From the NCBI GenBank assembly GCA_905479665.1, contig CAJQNM010000371.1, positions 1 through 18,552 on the forward strand: a DNA stretch of 18,552 nt, given 5' to 3'. The translations under genes and the position numbers were made by a program. Position 1 is the first letter of the stretch, and each line of letters starts with the position of its first letter. The notes beneath the pieces are model-generated. The model was not told where the DNA came from, did not search any database, and saw only the letters and a list, made by a program, of their open reading frames with translations. The DNA is from an uncultured Saprospiraceae bacterium (GTDB lineage: Bacteria; Bacteroidota; Bacteroidia; Chitinophagales; Saprospiraceae). This document shows positions 1 through 7,651 of this stretch, piece after piece.

Positions 1-664
1 GCTTATCCCCATATTTGGCTTGAAAGCCTCCCGAGGAAAACGATAAATCACGAATGAGATCTATGTTAGGAAAAGACAAGCCCTCTTGTTGGCCCGCCCG
101 AATGAGCTGTGGTCGGTAGATCTGAAAATCATTGACGTAGACCAGATTCTCATCGTAGTTACCTCCTCGCACATTGTATTGAGAACTGAGCTCCCCTCCC
201 GTTCCACTGCTCGTTCCCAAGGCGATATGTGGCAAGACAGATTCAAGATTTCCTGAGGTACTGGGAATAAGTTTGAGCTCATCGACATCTTCTTTGATCA
301 TGCCCAGGTCGGCAATTCGACTTTCTCTGACCACCACCTCCATTTCCGAATTTATGGGGACCATTTCGATATCGTAACGGATGGCTTCTCCTGCTTCAAG
401 TGCTGGCACCTCTATCCTGTACTCCTGAAAGCCAAGTCGGCTATACACCACCGATTGTTTGAGATTTGCCAGGATTTTCAGTTGGTAAAAACCGTTTGCC
501 TGCGACTCCACGGCGCGGCTGGTTCCATCGAGATAGATCGTGACAAACTCGATTGACTCTCCGCTGCTCGCGTCCGTCACCGTCCCAATCACATTTGCTG
601 TCTGCGACCAGGCAGAAGTAATTAAAAACGAGAATAGCAGTGCAACGTATGTCTTTCGAGCCAT
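1..664 (-). CDS. TonB-dependent outer-membrane receptor, N-terminal part (runs off left edge)
   Basis: This reading frame is open to the window edge, so only the first 221 residues are visible. The protein starts at an ATG (662-664) followed by a signal peptide of about 20 residues ending LITSAWSQ. Residues 24 to about 105 form a CarboxypepD_reg-like beta-sandwich (VIGTVTDASSGESIEFVTI, then a NGFYQL turn). From about residue 120 a plug domain begins, with the typical Bacteroidota stretches YNVRGGNYDENLVYVN, EIYRP-like QIYRPQL, RAGQQEGLSFPN and FSSGGFQAKYGDK. The missing part should be the beta-barrel. The protein would import an unidentified ligand across the outer membrane using TonB energy. 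It lacks the SusC-type plug signature that I would expect of a glycan SusC/D pair, and no SusD gene is seen. It lies 58 nt downstream of rpe on the same strand and may be cotranscribed with it. Confidence 0.9.
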   Translation of the reverse strand, partial: MARKTYVALLFSFLITSAWSQTANVIGTVTDASSGESIEFVTIYLDGTSRAVESQANGFYQLKILANLKQSVVYSRLGFQEYRIEVPALEAGEAIRYDIEMVPINSEMEVVVRESRIADLGMIKEDVDELKLIPSTSGNLESVLPHIALGTSSGTGGELSSQYNVRGGNYDENLVYVNDFQIYRPQLIRAGQQEGLSFPNIDLIRDLSFSSGGFQAKYGDK

Positions 665-722
665 GAAGATCTTGTTCAAACGCCAGCTGGAAGAATTTCG
701 CATCTGACGGAGTGCATTTCTG

Positions 723-1394
723 TTAAGCAAGTACGGTATCACTACCCAGTTCTTTGAGATCCTTTATCGCCTCCAGAGGATCTTCCGCTTTAAAGACGGA
801 GCTCCCGGCCACCAGCACATCAGCCCCCGCTTGCAATATCCGCTCGGCATTTTGCATTCCTACACCTCCATCTACTTCGATCAGGCAGCCTAGGTTTCGC
901 TCGTTGATGATGTGCTTGAGCTCTTTGATCTTAAGTAATGTTTCATAGATAAATTTCTGGCCACCAAAACCAGGATTCACACTCATCAGACAAACCAGAT
1001 CGACATTTTCCAGGACATGAGCCACACTCGAGATCGGTGTATGCGGGTTGAGGGCTACGCCTGCTCTGGCTCCCGATTCAGAGATCATCTGGATCACGCG
1101 ATGCAAATGCGGACATGCCTCAGCATGTACTGAGATGACATCCGCACCAGCTTCGCGAAAGGCGGTCACGTATTGTTCCGGATGTTCGATCATCAGGTGC
1201 ACATCAATCGGTTTGGTCGAAACCGCTTTTACCGCTTTGAGGATTGGAAAGCCGAAGGAAATGTTGGGCACAAACCGACCATCCATTACGTCAAAATGAA
1301 GCCAATCGCCGATCGATTTATTGATCATTTCAACCTCTCGATTGAGTTGGCCAAAGTCGCTAGCCAGTAATGAAGGAGCCACCAGATGTTTCAT
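723..1394 (-). CDS. rpe: Ribulose-phosphate 3-epimerase
   Basis: This enzyme interconverts D-ribulose 5-phosphate and D-xylulose 5-phosphate in the pentose phosphate pathway, in the cytoplasm. The 223-residue length is normal for the TIM-barrel family. All signature blocks are present: APSLLASDF at residues 6-14, HFDVMDGRFVPN at 33-44, VHLMIEHPE at 65-73, LMSVNPGFGGQKF at 136-148 and EVDGGV at 173-178. The expected metal ligands and acid/base residues fall at H33, D35, H66 and D175, and the phosphate-binding AGSS motif is at 196-199. The ATG lies only 4 nt after the stop codon of the upstream exonuclease gene, which implies translational coupling in one operon. Confidence 0.97.
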   Translation of the reverse strand: MKHLVAPSLLASDFGQLNREVEMINKSIGDWLHFDVMDGRFVPNISFGFPILKAVKAVSTKPIDVHLMIEHPEQYVTAFREAGADVISVHAEACPHLHRVIQMISESGARAGVALNPHTPISSVAHVLENVDLVCLMSVNPGFGGQKFIYETLLKIKELKHIINERNLGCLIEVDGGVGMQNAERILQAGADVLVAGSSVFKAEDPLEAIKDLKELGSDTVLA

Positions 1395-1398
1395 GCGC

Positions 1399-2145
1399 TC
1401 AAAGATACGAGTTAGCGACCTGATCGTCTCTCAACTGCGGAATACCTTTCATGCATTGCAGTACACGTGCTACAGTGACGACATCCTTTTCGCAGTAGCG
1501 CGCGATCCGCTTGAGATCACCTTCCTCATAATACACCCGCCCAACCATGCTTCCGTCGATGTCATCTTTGGGTGTATCGACATCAAAAACAGCTGCCAAA
1601 AGATCGAGCGACGTATAGTTTTTGAAGTCCCCAAATTTCCACACGGTCATTGTGTCGAGAAAATGAGTAAGCTCCCAGGGCTTTTTTCCATCCACTCTGA
1701 TCATGGAAGGCAAAGACATACCATTGATAATCAACCGCCTACAGGTATATGGTATATCAAACTCTTTAATGTTGTGTCCGCAAATAAAGTGCTGTTGAGG
1801 ATTATTGAAGTGTTTGTCCAGAATGACTGAAAATTCCTCCAGAAGGAGACGCTCGTCATCTCCATAAAAAGACTTGGTGCGAAACTCCTTGCTGCGGTTG
1901 TTCCAATATCCCACCGAGATGCAGACAATCTTGCCGAATTCGGCAAAAATGCCGGCTCTGTCCGCGTACGTTTCGGATATTTCTTCGTCTGACAACAACT
2001 CTCCTACAGGCCTGCGCAGGACAACTCGGCATTTTTTTTTCCAGAGTTTCTGCATCCGATCGCTTAAAGCAGAGTATTCCTTTTTTCCTGAAACTGTCTC
2101 AATATCAAGGAATAAGACATTGGGGATTGCGACTTTTTCTAGCAT
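1399..2145 (-). CDS. Predicted 3'-5' exonuclease of the PolB-exonuclease-like family
   Basis: The 248-residue protein matches the stand-alone DnaQ-fold exonuclease family related to the proofreading domain of family B DNA polymerases (PF10108 type, from memory). The three exonuclease motifs are in order: Exo I FLDIET at residues 12-17 (D14, E16), Exo II HNIKEFD at 124-130, and Exo III YCEKD at 217-221. These supply the four acidic residues for two-metal catalysis. A YADRAGIFAEFGKIVCISVG block at 60-79 is also typical of the family. The in vivo substrate is unknown; a role in DNA or RNA trimming is inference. It is the first gene of the minus-strand run with rpe, and a TACATTTG box lies 48 nt upstream of the ATG. 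Confidence 0.85.
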   Translation of the reverse strand: MLEKVAIPNVLFLDIETVSGKKEYSALSDRMQKLWKKKCRVVLRRPVGELLSDEEISETYADRAGIFAEFGKIVCISVGYWNNRSKEFRTKSFYGDDERLLLEEFSVILDKHFNNPQQHFICGHNIKEFDIPYTCRRLIINGMSLPSMIRVDGKKPWELTHFLDTMTVWKFGDFKNYTSLDLLAAVFDVDTPKDDIDGSMVGRVYYEEGDLKRIARYCEKDVVTVARVLQCMKGIPQLRDDQVANSYL

Positions 2146-2192
2146 TCTTAAGGGTGTCTTAAAAGAAAGGGCGAGATGGACATAATTGGTAG

Positions 2193-2200
2193 CAAATGTA
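2193..2200 (-). promoter_or_regulatory. Candidate Bacteroidota -7 box for the exonuclease-rpe operon
   Basis: On the minus strand this reads TACATTTG, an exact match to the Bacteroidota housekeeping -7 consensus TAnnTTTG. It sits about 48 nt upstream of the exonuclease start in the divergent 127-nt gap. I see no clear TTTG at the expected -33 distance, so the call rests on the -7 box and its placement. Confidence 0.4.
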
Positions 2201-2246
2201 TATTTTTACAATTCAAACCGAACACACCTCGTTTCTTATTAAGCCC

Positions 2247-2262
2247 ATTTTATTAATAAAAT
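2247..2262. promoter_or_regulatory. 16-bp perfect AT palindrome just upstream of the coiled-coil gene
   Basis: ATTTTATTAATAAAAT is a perfect palindrome ending 10 nt before the ATG at 2273. It could be an operator or merely AT-rich promoter DNA. No recognised regulator site matches it. Confidence 0.3.
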
Positions 2263-2272
2263 TAAAAACGTT

Positions 2273-3253
2273 ATGGCAGAAAAGAATTCCAATACGCAAT
2301 TAATTGCGGTAGGATCGGTCATCATTATCGCATTGTTAGGTGTAATCGGCTGGTTGCTCAACACGAAATCGCAGCAACAAGAACTCATCCAAAAGCATGA
2401 GCTTCAGCTCAGTGACGCCGAGCAGGTTAAAGTTGAGCTTGAAAAAGAGTACTACGAAGCCCTCACTGATCTCGAGGAGTTGCGTGGTAATAACACGGAA
2501 CTCAATGGAATGATTGAAGTTCAAAAAGCGGACTTAAAAAAGCAGAAAGCTCAGATCAGTGCAATGATTGGCACCAAGAAAGATCTGACAGTCGCTCGAG
2601 AAGAGATAGCCAACTTACGTGAGCAGGCCAATTCATACTTGGCAGAATTGACACGCGTGAAAGAGGAGAACATTCAGCTGGCAGCTGACAACAACCGACT
2701 CTCAGACGAAAAAGAAATTCTCACGGGGGAGGTCACGAAAGAACGGCAGCTTAACGATGAGCTACTCACCGTCAAAGCCTCCCTGCTCGAAGAGAAAGAA
2801 ACGCTAGCGACCGACAATTCAATGTTAAATTCAAAAGTCATGAGGGCATCTGTTGTCAATGTTACTGACATCGATGTACAGGGATACAAAGTGCGCCCCA
2901 GTGGTAAAGAGGCAAAAAAGAAGTCGGCTAAAAGCGTAGACATTCTGAAGATCTGCTTTAAAGCAAACGAAAATGCCATTGTCGGTGAAGGGAGTGAGGA
3001 ATTCTACGTACGTATTATCAATCCGCAAGGAGAGACGGTCGCCATCGAGAGTGCCGGATCGGGAGTGATCACCAATGTGGAAACGAATGAAGATCTTCGC
3101 TACACCAAGGTGAAGGAGATCATGTATACCGGAACCGATGCCAGCAGCTGCCTAAGTTGGGAAGCGGAAGGCAATATGCTAGAAGGCACTTATGCTGTAG
3201 AGGTCTACAATAAGGGATTTCTCTCTGGCAAGTCTTCGTTCAAATTGAACTGA
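2273..3253 (+). CDS. Membrane-anchored coiled-coil protein of unknown function
   Basis: The 326-residue protein has a short polar N-terminus, one hydrophobic segment at residues 9-29 (LIAVGSVIIIALLGVIGWLL) and no signal-peptidase site. This suggests a single-pass anchor with the rest in the periplasm. Residues about 32-190 are a long heptad-rich coiled coil full of E, K, Q and L. From about 195 a globular, beta-rich domain follows (VTDIDVQGYKVRPSG, then FYVRIINPQGETVAIES and GTYAVEVYNKGFLSGKSSFKLN). The last 130 residues resemble an Ig-like or carbohydrate-binding-like sandwich, but I cannot name a family. It is monocistronic: divergent from the exonuclease gene and closed by a strong terminator at 3299-3330. 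Similar unnamed proteins occur in other Bacteroidota, from memory. A role in envelope organisation is only inference. Confidence 0.85.
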   Translation: MAEKNSNTQLIAVGSVIIIALLGVIGWLLNTKSQQQELIQKHELQLSDAEQVKVELEKEYYEALTDLEELRGNNTELNGMIEVQKADLKKQKAQISAMIGTKKDLTVAREEIANLREQANSYLAELTRVKEENIQLAADNNRLSDEKEILTGEVTKERQLNDELLTVKASLLEEKETLATDNSMLNSKVMRASVVNVTDIDVQGYKVRPSGKEAKKKSAKSVDILKICFKANENAIVGEGSEEFYVRIINPQGETVAIESAGSGVITNVETNEDLRYTKVKEIMYTGTDASSCLSWEAEGNMLEGTYAVEVYNKGFLSGKSSFKLN

Positions 3254-3298
3254 AGAAAAACCGCGACATAGCATAGCTATACCCACTGAGATGAAAAA

Positions 3299-3330
3299 AG
3301 AAAAGTGCTGCCCCAGGGGCGGCACTTTTT
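3299..3330 (+). terminator. Rho-independent terminator after the coiled-coil gene
   Basis: The arms AGTGCTGCCCC and GGGGCGGCACT pair over 11 bp with one G-T wobble and a very tight GC-rich tip. An A run precedes the stem and a run of five T follows it, so it could act in both directions. It starts about 45 nt after the stop codon. Confidence 0.85.
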
Positions 3331-3338
3331 CGTTGTGA

Positions 3339-3358
3339 TTTCGGTCTTGTGACCGAAA
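3339..3358. repeat. Inverted repeat TTTCGGTC / GACCGAAA
   Basis: A perfect 8-bp stem with a TTGT loop, immediately downstream of the terminator. It could be a second transcription-stopping hairpin or a regulatory site. No T tract follows it. Confidence 0.45.
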
Positions 3359-3406
3359 ATCAGTCGAGAATGTTCCTTCCCGCCGCACAATGCTTTTAGC
3401 GACTGG

Positions 3407-3423
3407 TAGACGGTCACCGTCTA
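3407..3423. repeat. 17-bp palindrome upstream of lepB
   Basis: TAGACGGT and ACCGTCTA flank a single central C, giving perfect dyad symmetry about 70 nt before the lepB promoter box. The form suits a dimeric DNA-binding protein, but no regulator is recognised. It could also fold as a 7-bp RNA hairpin with a TCA loop. Confidence 0.35.
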
Positions 3424-3494
3424 TTCGTCGAGCCAATCACTCCACACAAATCCTTTTAACAAAGCGGTAACGGAGCCTCGCATGCTTTTTCGGT

Positions 3495-3502
3495 TATCTT
3501 TG
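3495..3502 (+). promoter_or_regulatory. Candidate -7 promoter box for lepB
   Basis: TATCTTTG matches TAnnTTTG exactly. It ends 22 nt before the GTG start, so transcription would begin just upstream of that codon. This supports the GTG start and argues against a longer N-terminus. No clear -33 TTTG is seen. Confidence 0.5.
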
Positions 3503-3524
3503 GGCCAGTCAAAAAAATAGCTAA

Positions 3525-5072
3525 GTGGGTTTCATACTTTTCCTCGTGATCGCTTACATCTTGTTCAGTTTCAGCCTGTACAAAGTTTTTGAAAAAGCGC
3601 AACTTCCGGGTTGGCATGGACTGGTGCCGGGACTGAATTTTGTCACCATGTGTGAGTTGGTTGGGAGAAAACCAACCCACGCCTTGTGGTTGCTCTTTCC
3701 GATCGTGAATATTTTCATTTTCGTGGGGCTCTGCATCGATGTCGTACGCTCTTTTGGTCATCATCATTTTTGGCACTCATTTGTGGCCGCAGTGGTTCCG
3801 GCCGTGACATTCTTCGTTTTGGGATTTAGACCTGAAGAGCAATATGAAGGTCCGATCCTGGCACATGAAAAGGAATACAACGATAAGATTCAGGCCGCTC
3901 TCGAGAAGGGAAACAAGAACATGGTGAAGAAACTTCGTTCGCAAAATCCGTATAAGAAAAGTGGAGGTCGTGAGTGGGTAGAGAGTATCATCTTTGCTGT
4001 TTTTGCCGCAGCATTCATCCGCATGTTTCTGATCGAGATGTACAAAATCCCCACCTCCTCGATGGAAGGATCACTGCTCGTCGGAGACTTTTTGTGTGTG
4101 AGCAAAATGCACTATGGCATGCGGACTCCCATGACGATCGCCATGATCCCCCTACTGCACAATCGCATACCGCTGCTAGACAAGGAGTCGTATTGGGAAA
4201 AACCATCCCTCCCCTATTTTCGCTTGCCGAAAATTGAAAAAATAAAACGGAACAACCCAGTCGTATTTAATTATCCAGAAGGGGATAGTGTCTTCATTAC
4301 TCCAGGGAGGACATTTGGAGTATACGATCTACACCGGCAAAATCAACCCGTCGGCAATCGCGAAATCATCACCCGTCCGATGGATAAAATGGATCATTAC
4401 ATCAAGCGGTGCATAGCCATTCCAGGAGACTCGCTGCAGATCATTGATCGACAGGTGTACATCAATGGGGAGCCGGGAGTCAATCCCAGCAATATGCAGT
4501 TTGCTTATTATGTTGAGTCGGAAGGCAGTCCACTCAATCGACGCAAACTGGAAGAGTGGGGAGTAAATCTGAGCGACAGCAGAGACCCCATCTACATGCT
4601 CAATGCAGAGCAAATAGAAAAAATCAGGGCCATGGGAAATACCAAAGTGACTCCGTATCCGCATGCACCACGGCCACTTTTTCCCTATGATCCAAAAATC
4701 AACAGCGGCTGGTCCGTAGACAATTTTGGACCGATATACATTCCGAAGGCAGGGGTCACTACTCCTCTCAATATGAATAATCTCGCCTTTTACAAACGCA
4801 TCATCAAGGTATACGAAGACAACGACCTCGAGGTTCGAGGCAATGACATCCTGATCAATGGCGAGGTGGCAACGACCTACACCTTTAAGCTGGACTACTT
4901 CTGGATGATGGGCGACAACCGCCACAATTCTGAAGATTCACGGGTGTGGGGATATGTGCCAGAAGACCATGTGGTGGGTAAGCCTCTATTCATCTGGTTC
5001 TCTACAAATGATGGTGAAACGAGTAAAGGCATCCGTTGGAACCGGATCTTTACGTCGGCTCAGAAGCCTTAA
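3525..5072 (+). CDS. lepB: Signal peptidase I with N-terminal DUF5684-like membrane domain
   Basis: This protease removes signal peptides from Sec-exported proteins at the inner membrane. The GTG start follows an in-frame stop directly and is supported by a promoter box at 3495-3502. The first membrane segment begins at residue 2. Residues about 1-100 form a multi-pass module (YKVFEKAQLPGWHGLVPGLN, VGRKPTHALWLLFPIVNIFI) resembling DUF5684, a known Bacteroidota extension. A further membrane segment at about 156-172 leads to catalytic PTSSME with Ser179. Box C (NNPVVFNYPEGD) is at 243-254, box D HYIKRCIAIPGD carries the catalytic Lys294, and box E MGDNRHNSEDSR ends at 473. At 515 residues it is much longer than the E. 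coli enzyme, because of the extension and of insertions between S179 and K294 and between K294 and box E. No export partner gene is adjacent. Confidence 0.95.
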   Translation: MGFILFLVIAYILFSFSLYKVFEKAQLPGWHGLVPGLNFVTMCELVGRKPTHALWLLFPIVNIFIFVGLCIDVVRSFGHHHFWHSFVAAVVPAVTFFVLGFRPEEQYEGPILAHEKEYNDKIQAALEKGNKNMVKKLRSQNPYKKSGGREWVESIIFAVFAAAFIRMFLIEMYKIPTSSMEGSLLVGDFLCVSKMHYGMRTPMTIAMIPLLHNRIPLLDKESYWEKPSLPYFRLPKIEKIKRNNPVVFNYPEGDSVFITPGRTFGVYDLHRQNQPVGNREIITRPMDKMDHYIKRCIAIPGDSLQIIDRQVYINGEPGVNPSNMQFAYYVESEGSPLNRRKLEEWGVNLSDSRDPIYMLNAEQIEKIRAMGNTKVTPYPHAPRPLFPYDPKINSGWSVDNFGPIYIPKAGVTTPLNMNNLAFYKRIIKVYEDNDLEVRGNDILINGEVATTYTFKLDYFWMMGDNRHNSEDSRVWGYVPEDHVVGKPLFIWFSTNDGETSKGIRWNRIFTSAQKP

Positions 5073-5099
5073 AGGGCTGTGAGCCCTATAAGGCTTCTG
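5061..5099 (+). terminator. Long hairpin overlapping the lepB stop codon
   Basis: CAGAAGCCTTA (5061-5071) pairs perfectly with TAAGGCTTCTG (5089-5099). Inside it, AGGGCT pairs with AGCCCT around a GTG loop, with a single A-A mismatch between the two stems. The TAA stop codon at 5070-5072 lies within the stem. There is no T tract after it, so it may be a Rho-assisted terminator or a 3'-end stabiliser instead of a classic intrinsic terminator. Confidence 0.6.
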
Positions 5100-5162
5100 C
5101 TTCCGAGGTCTTGTCTAACGTTTTGCATCTGATATCTATCGTCTAATCCGTACCTTTCCCGC

Positions 5163-6035
5163 ATGCGCCTCCTGTTGATTTTCACGCTTCTCATGACGAC
5201 CCTCACACTCAGTGCACAACAAAGTGAACTCTATCTTTTCGATTTTGTGAAAGATGGAGCACAATGGCACCTTGACAATCCTCGCCTGCTCTCCGATTTT
5301 AATGCTGGCGGATACACCAATCAACCAGAATTTATCGATCCCTATCGTATGCTGGTCTCCGTTGGGCCGATGGAATCTCCTGCGGAAACGGATCTCTACG
5401 AGATCAATTTGCGCAAGGAGACCTGCCTTCGCATTACCCGCACGGTAGATCGCGAATACTCCCCTGTTCTCACTGCCCAAGGCATGGTACAATGTGTGCT
5501 GGTAGAGGTAGAAAATGATGATGCGCAGATCATCTGGGAGTACCCATTCGATCGCTCGCATGGTGGGCGGCCGGTTTTGCCCGGAGCCAAAGATGTGGGG
5601 TACTTCATAGATCTAGGATCTTCTACCGCAGTCTTTGAGGTAGGATCACCCAATAAGCTATTCCTATACGATCGTGAAACCGGTAATAAAAAGTTTGTCA
5701 GCAACCAGATTGGTCGCACACTCAAGCGTACATCCGATGGAAAATTGGCTTACGTGCACAAATTTTCAGATGCCTATTGGTATCTCAAAATATACGATCC
5801 CATCACATCCCGATCTACCATTGTTAAAAAGACGCTTCCCAACTGCGAATACTTCGAACTCCTAAAAGACGACTCCTTCCTAATGTCGTGGAAATCAAAA
5901 CTTTACCACCTTGACCCTCAATCGAAAAATGAATGGGAAGAGGTCGCTGATTTTGGCCCCTTCGGACTGGATCAGATCAGTCGCATGCGATACAACGGAA
6001 TCAACCAATTAGCCGTTATTACCTCTAAGCAATAG
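5163..6035 (+). CDS. Secreted beta-propeller-like (TolB/PD40-style) protein of unknown function
   Basis: The 290-residue protein has a signal peptide (MRLLLIFTLLMTTLTLSAQQ, cleavage likely after Ala19). The mature part contains repeated short strand patterns typical of WD40-like/PD40 propeller blades: PEFIDPYRMLVSV, TDLYEINLRKETCLRIT, REYSPVLTAQG, LFLYDRETGNKKFVS, LKRTSDGKLAYVH, WYLKIYDPITSRSTIV and SKLYHLDPQS. This resembles the TolB propeller, in which each blade reports a place and a value, but no TolB N-terminal domain is present. The function is unknown. The gene ends 10 nt before the protease gene, so the two are probably cotranscribed and may work together outside the inner membrane; that link is inference. 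No T9SS tail is seen, so it is likely periplasmic or released. Confidence 0.75.
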   Translation: MRLLLIFTLLMTTLTLSAQQSELYLFDFVKDGAQWHLDNPRLLSDFNAGGYTNQPEFIDPYRMLVSVGPMESPAETDLYEINLRKETCLRITRTVDREYSPVLTAQGMVQCVLVEVENDDAQIIWEYPFDRSHGGRPVLPGAKDVGYFIDLGSSTAVFEVGSPNKLFLYDRETGNKKFVSNQIGRTLKRTSDGKLAYVHKFSDAYWYLKIYDPITSRSTIVKKTLPNCEYFELLKDDSFLMSWKSKLYHLDPQSKNEWEEVADFGPFGLDQISRMRYNGINQLAVITSKQ

Positions 6036-6045
6036 TTACAATCTC

Positions 6046-7596
6046 ATGAAACTCCTACCGATTTTCATCATTTATCTGCTGCTCCTCACGCAGTCCGTCT
6101 CGGCACAAGAAATGTTGGTGCAATTACTGCCAGGCAGCACTTCTGAATCACTTGAACAGGCCGGATACGAAGCACGTTTGGTTTCGCGTCACCAAAACAT
6201 CTATGTGCTCACCTCGCAGCAGGCTCGATCCTGGCAGGATCACCATGCCAGATTGCTTGACCTACCCAGCGTGACAGAAGTGCAGCCAAACCGCCCTTTG
6301 AAAAGTCGCAGTAGCATCAATCCCAATGATCCACTCTACAACCAACAATGGAATTTGGAGCGCATCGGACTGCCATCACTCTGGGACCGAACCACCGGTG
6401 GTACCACACCATGCGGAGACGAGATTGTGATCGCCGTGTTTGATGATGGTTTTGACCTAGATCAGGAAGACATGGCTGGCCAGATTTGGGTAAACAAAGG
6501 CGAAATCGACAACAATGAGTTTGATGATGACGGCAACGGATATGTCGATGATTACTTCGGCCTCAACGTGCCTAGTGCAGATGATGCTCACCAACCAGAT
6601 CAGGAGTATCATGGTCCCGGAGTCGCGAGCATAATTGGCGCTGCAACCAACAATGGCATTGGCATGGCGGGCTTCAATTGGAACGTGAAGTTGATGATCA
6701 TCAGCGCTTTTGAAAAAGACGAGGCCATCGCTGTCGAAGCATTCGACTACATTCTTGACCAGCGTAAACGGTACAACGACAGCAACGGAGCCGAAGGAGC
6801 CTTTGTCGTGGCAGTAAATAACTCCTGGGGATTTGGAGGAGAGTTTGCAGAAAGCTTTCCGCTGCTCTGCGGGATGTTTGATGCCTTGGGCGAGGCTGGG
6901 GTGCTTTCTGTGGGTGCCACAGAGAATTCACAAGCAAACACGGATGTCTTTGGAGACATACCAAGCGACTGCCCCAGTGACTACCTTATTGTCGTCACCA
7001 ATACGGACGAAAACGATGAACTTGCTGTAGCCGCATTTGGGGAGAAAAATGTGGATCTGGGCGCTCCTGGTGAGAACATCTTGACGATAAACAATGCAGC
7101 AGCAAATGGATTTCGTGGTGGAACATCATTTGCCACTCCACACGTGACTGCCGCCATCGGCCTGCTCTACAGCTTGCCCGAAGGGACATTTTGCTCAGAC
7201 GCACTGACTAGTCCCAGCGATGCCGCACTGAGCATGAAGCGCTTCATTCTGGAGGGTGTAAAATCCGTGCCTACCCTCGAAGGTAGATCTGTCTCCGGTG
7301 GGCGGCTCGACCTTACTCAGACGGTAGATCTCATCACCGCTGTAAATGATCATGAGGTGGGATCGTTCGTCATCTCACCTGTCCCTACCCGGTCAGAAAT
7401 TACGCTGCAGTTGACTGATATTAAGTTCGTTGGACCTGTGCAATATCAGATCTTTGACAGCCAAGGCCGAGCAGTCGCTCAGGGAGTATATGATCAGCAA
7501 CAAATTCCAGTGAGCCACCTGTCTAGTGGTTTGTTTTGGGTAAAAGTTCACGACGAGAAAGCAACGGAACACATTGGTCGTTTTATACGACTATAG
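6046..7596 (+). CDS. Subtilisin-family (S8) serine protease with T9SS sorting domain
   Basis: A secreted endopeptidase of 516 residues. The signal peptide (MKLLPIFIIYLLLLTQSVSA) is followed by a propeptide-like region to about residue 85 (SLEQAGYEARLVSRHQNIYVL, then SVTEVQPNRPL). The catalytic domain spans about 95-390. Asp133 lies in AVFDDGFD, His189 in EYHGPGVASI and Ser361 in GGTSFATPHV, with the probable oxyanion Asn294 in GATENSQANTD. The His motif differs from the common HGTHVAG form (HGPGVAS), but His189 itself is kept. The last ~80 residues (VISPVPTRSEITLQL, then YQIFDSQGRAVAQG, VSHLSSGLFWVKV, HIGRFIRL) form a T9SS type A C-terminal domain that sends the protein through the outer membrane to the surface or medium. 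It is the second gene of a pair with the beta-propeller protein. Confidence 0.93.
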   Translation: MKLLPIFIIYLLLLTQSVSAQEMLVQLLPGSTSESLEQAGYEARLVSRHQNIYVLTSQQARSWQDHHARLLDLPSVTEVQPNRPLKSRSSINPNDPLYNQQWNLERIGLPSLWDRTTGGTTPCGDEIVIAVFDDGFDLDQEDMAGQIWVNKGEIDNNEFDDDGNGYVDDYFGLNVPSADDAHQPDQEYHGPGVASIIGAATNNGIGMAGFNWNVKLMIISAFEKDEAIAVEAFDYILDQRKRYNDSNGAEGAFVVAVNNSWGFGGEFAESFPLLCGMFDALGEAGVLSVGATENSQANTDVFGDIPSDCPSDYLIVVTNTDENDELAVAAFGEKNVDLGAPGENILTINNAAANGFRGGTSFATPHVTAAIGLLYSLPEGTFCSDALTSPSDAALSMKRFILEGVKSVPTLEGRSVSGGRLDLTQTVDLITAVNDHEVGSFVISPVPTRSEITLQLTDIKFVGPVQYQIFDSQGRAVAQGVYDQQQIPVSHLSSGLFWVKVHDEKATEHIGRFIRL

Positions 7597-7612
7597 CGCT
7601 TAAATTCCAAGA

Positions 7613-7649
7613 GGTCATGACCCTGGCACCAAGGGGTCATGACCCCTTG
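7613..7649. terminator. Duplicated palindrome, probable bidirectional terminator between convergent genes
   Basis: GGTCATGACC occurs at 7613-7622 and again at 7635-7644. The second copy sits in a perfect 20-bp palindrome, CAAGGGGTCATGACCCCTTG (7630-7649). The two copies can also pair with each other as a stem of about 12 bp with one bulge and a short loop, followed by TTTTAA. It fills the 55-nt gap between the protease stop and the stop of the convergent 833-residue protein gene. Confidence 0.65.
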
Positions 7650-7651
7650 TT

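Noticed and set aside
1..664. SusC-type glycan transporter
   Set aside because: The plug sequence fits another Bacteroidota TonB-receptor group, and no SusD-like gene is visible on this side of the gene.
1321..1830. 169-residue plus-strand ORF
   Set aside because: It lies antisense to the rpe and exonuclease genes, both of which have full family motifs.
4329..4925. 198-residue minus-strand ORF
   Set aside because: It is antisense to lepB and has no recognisable domain or signal.
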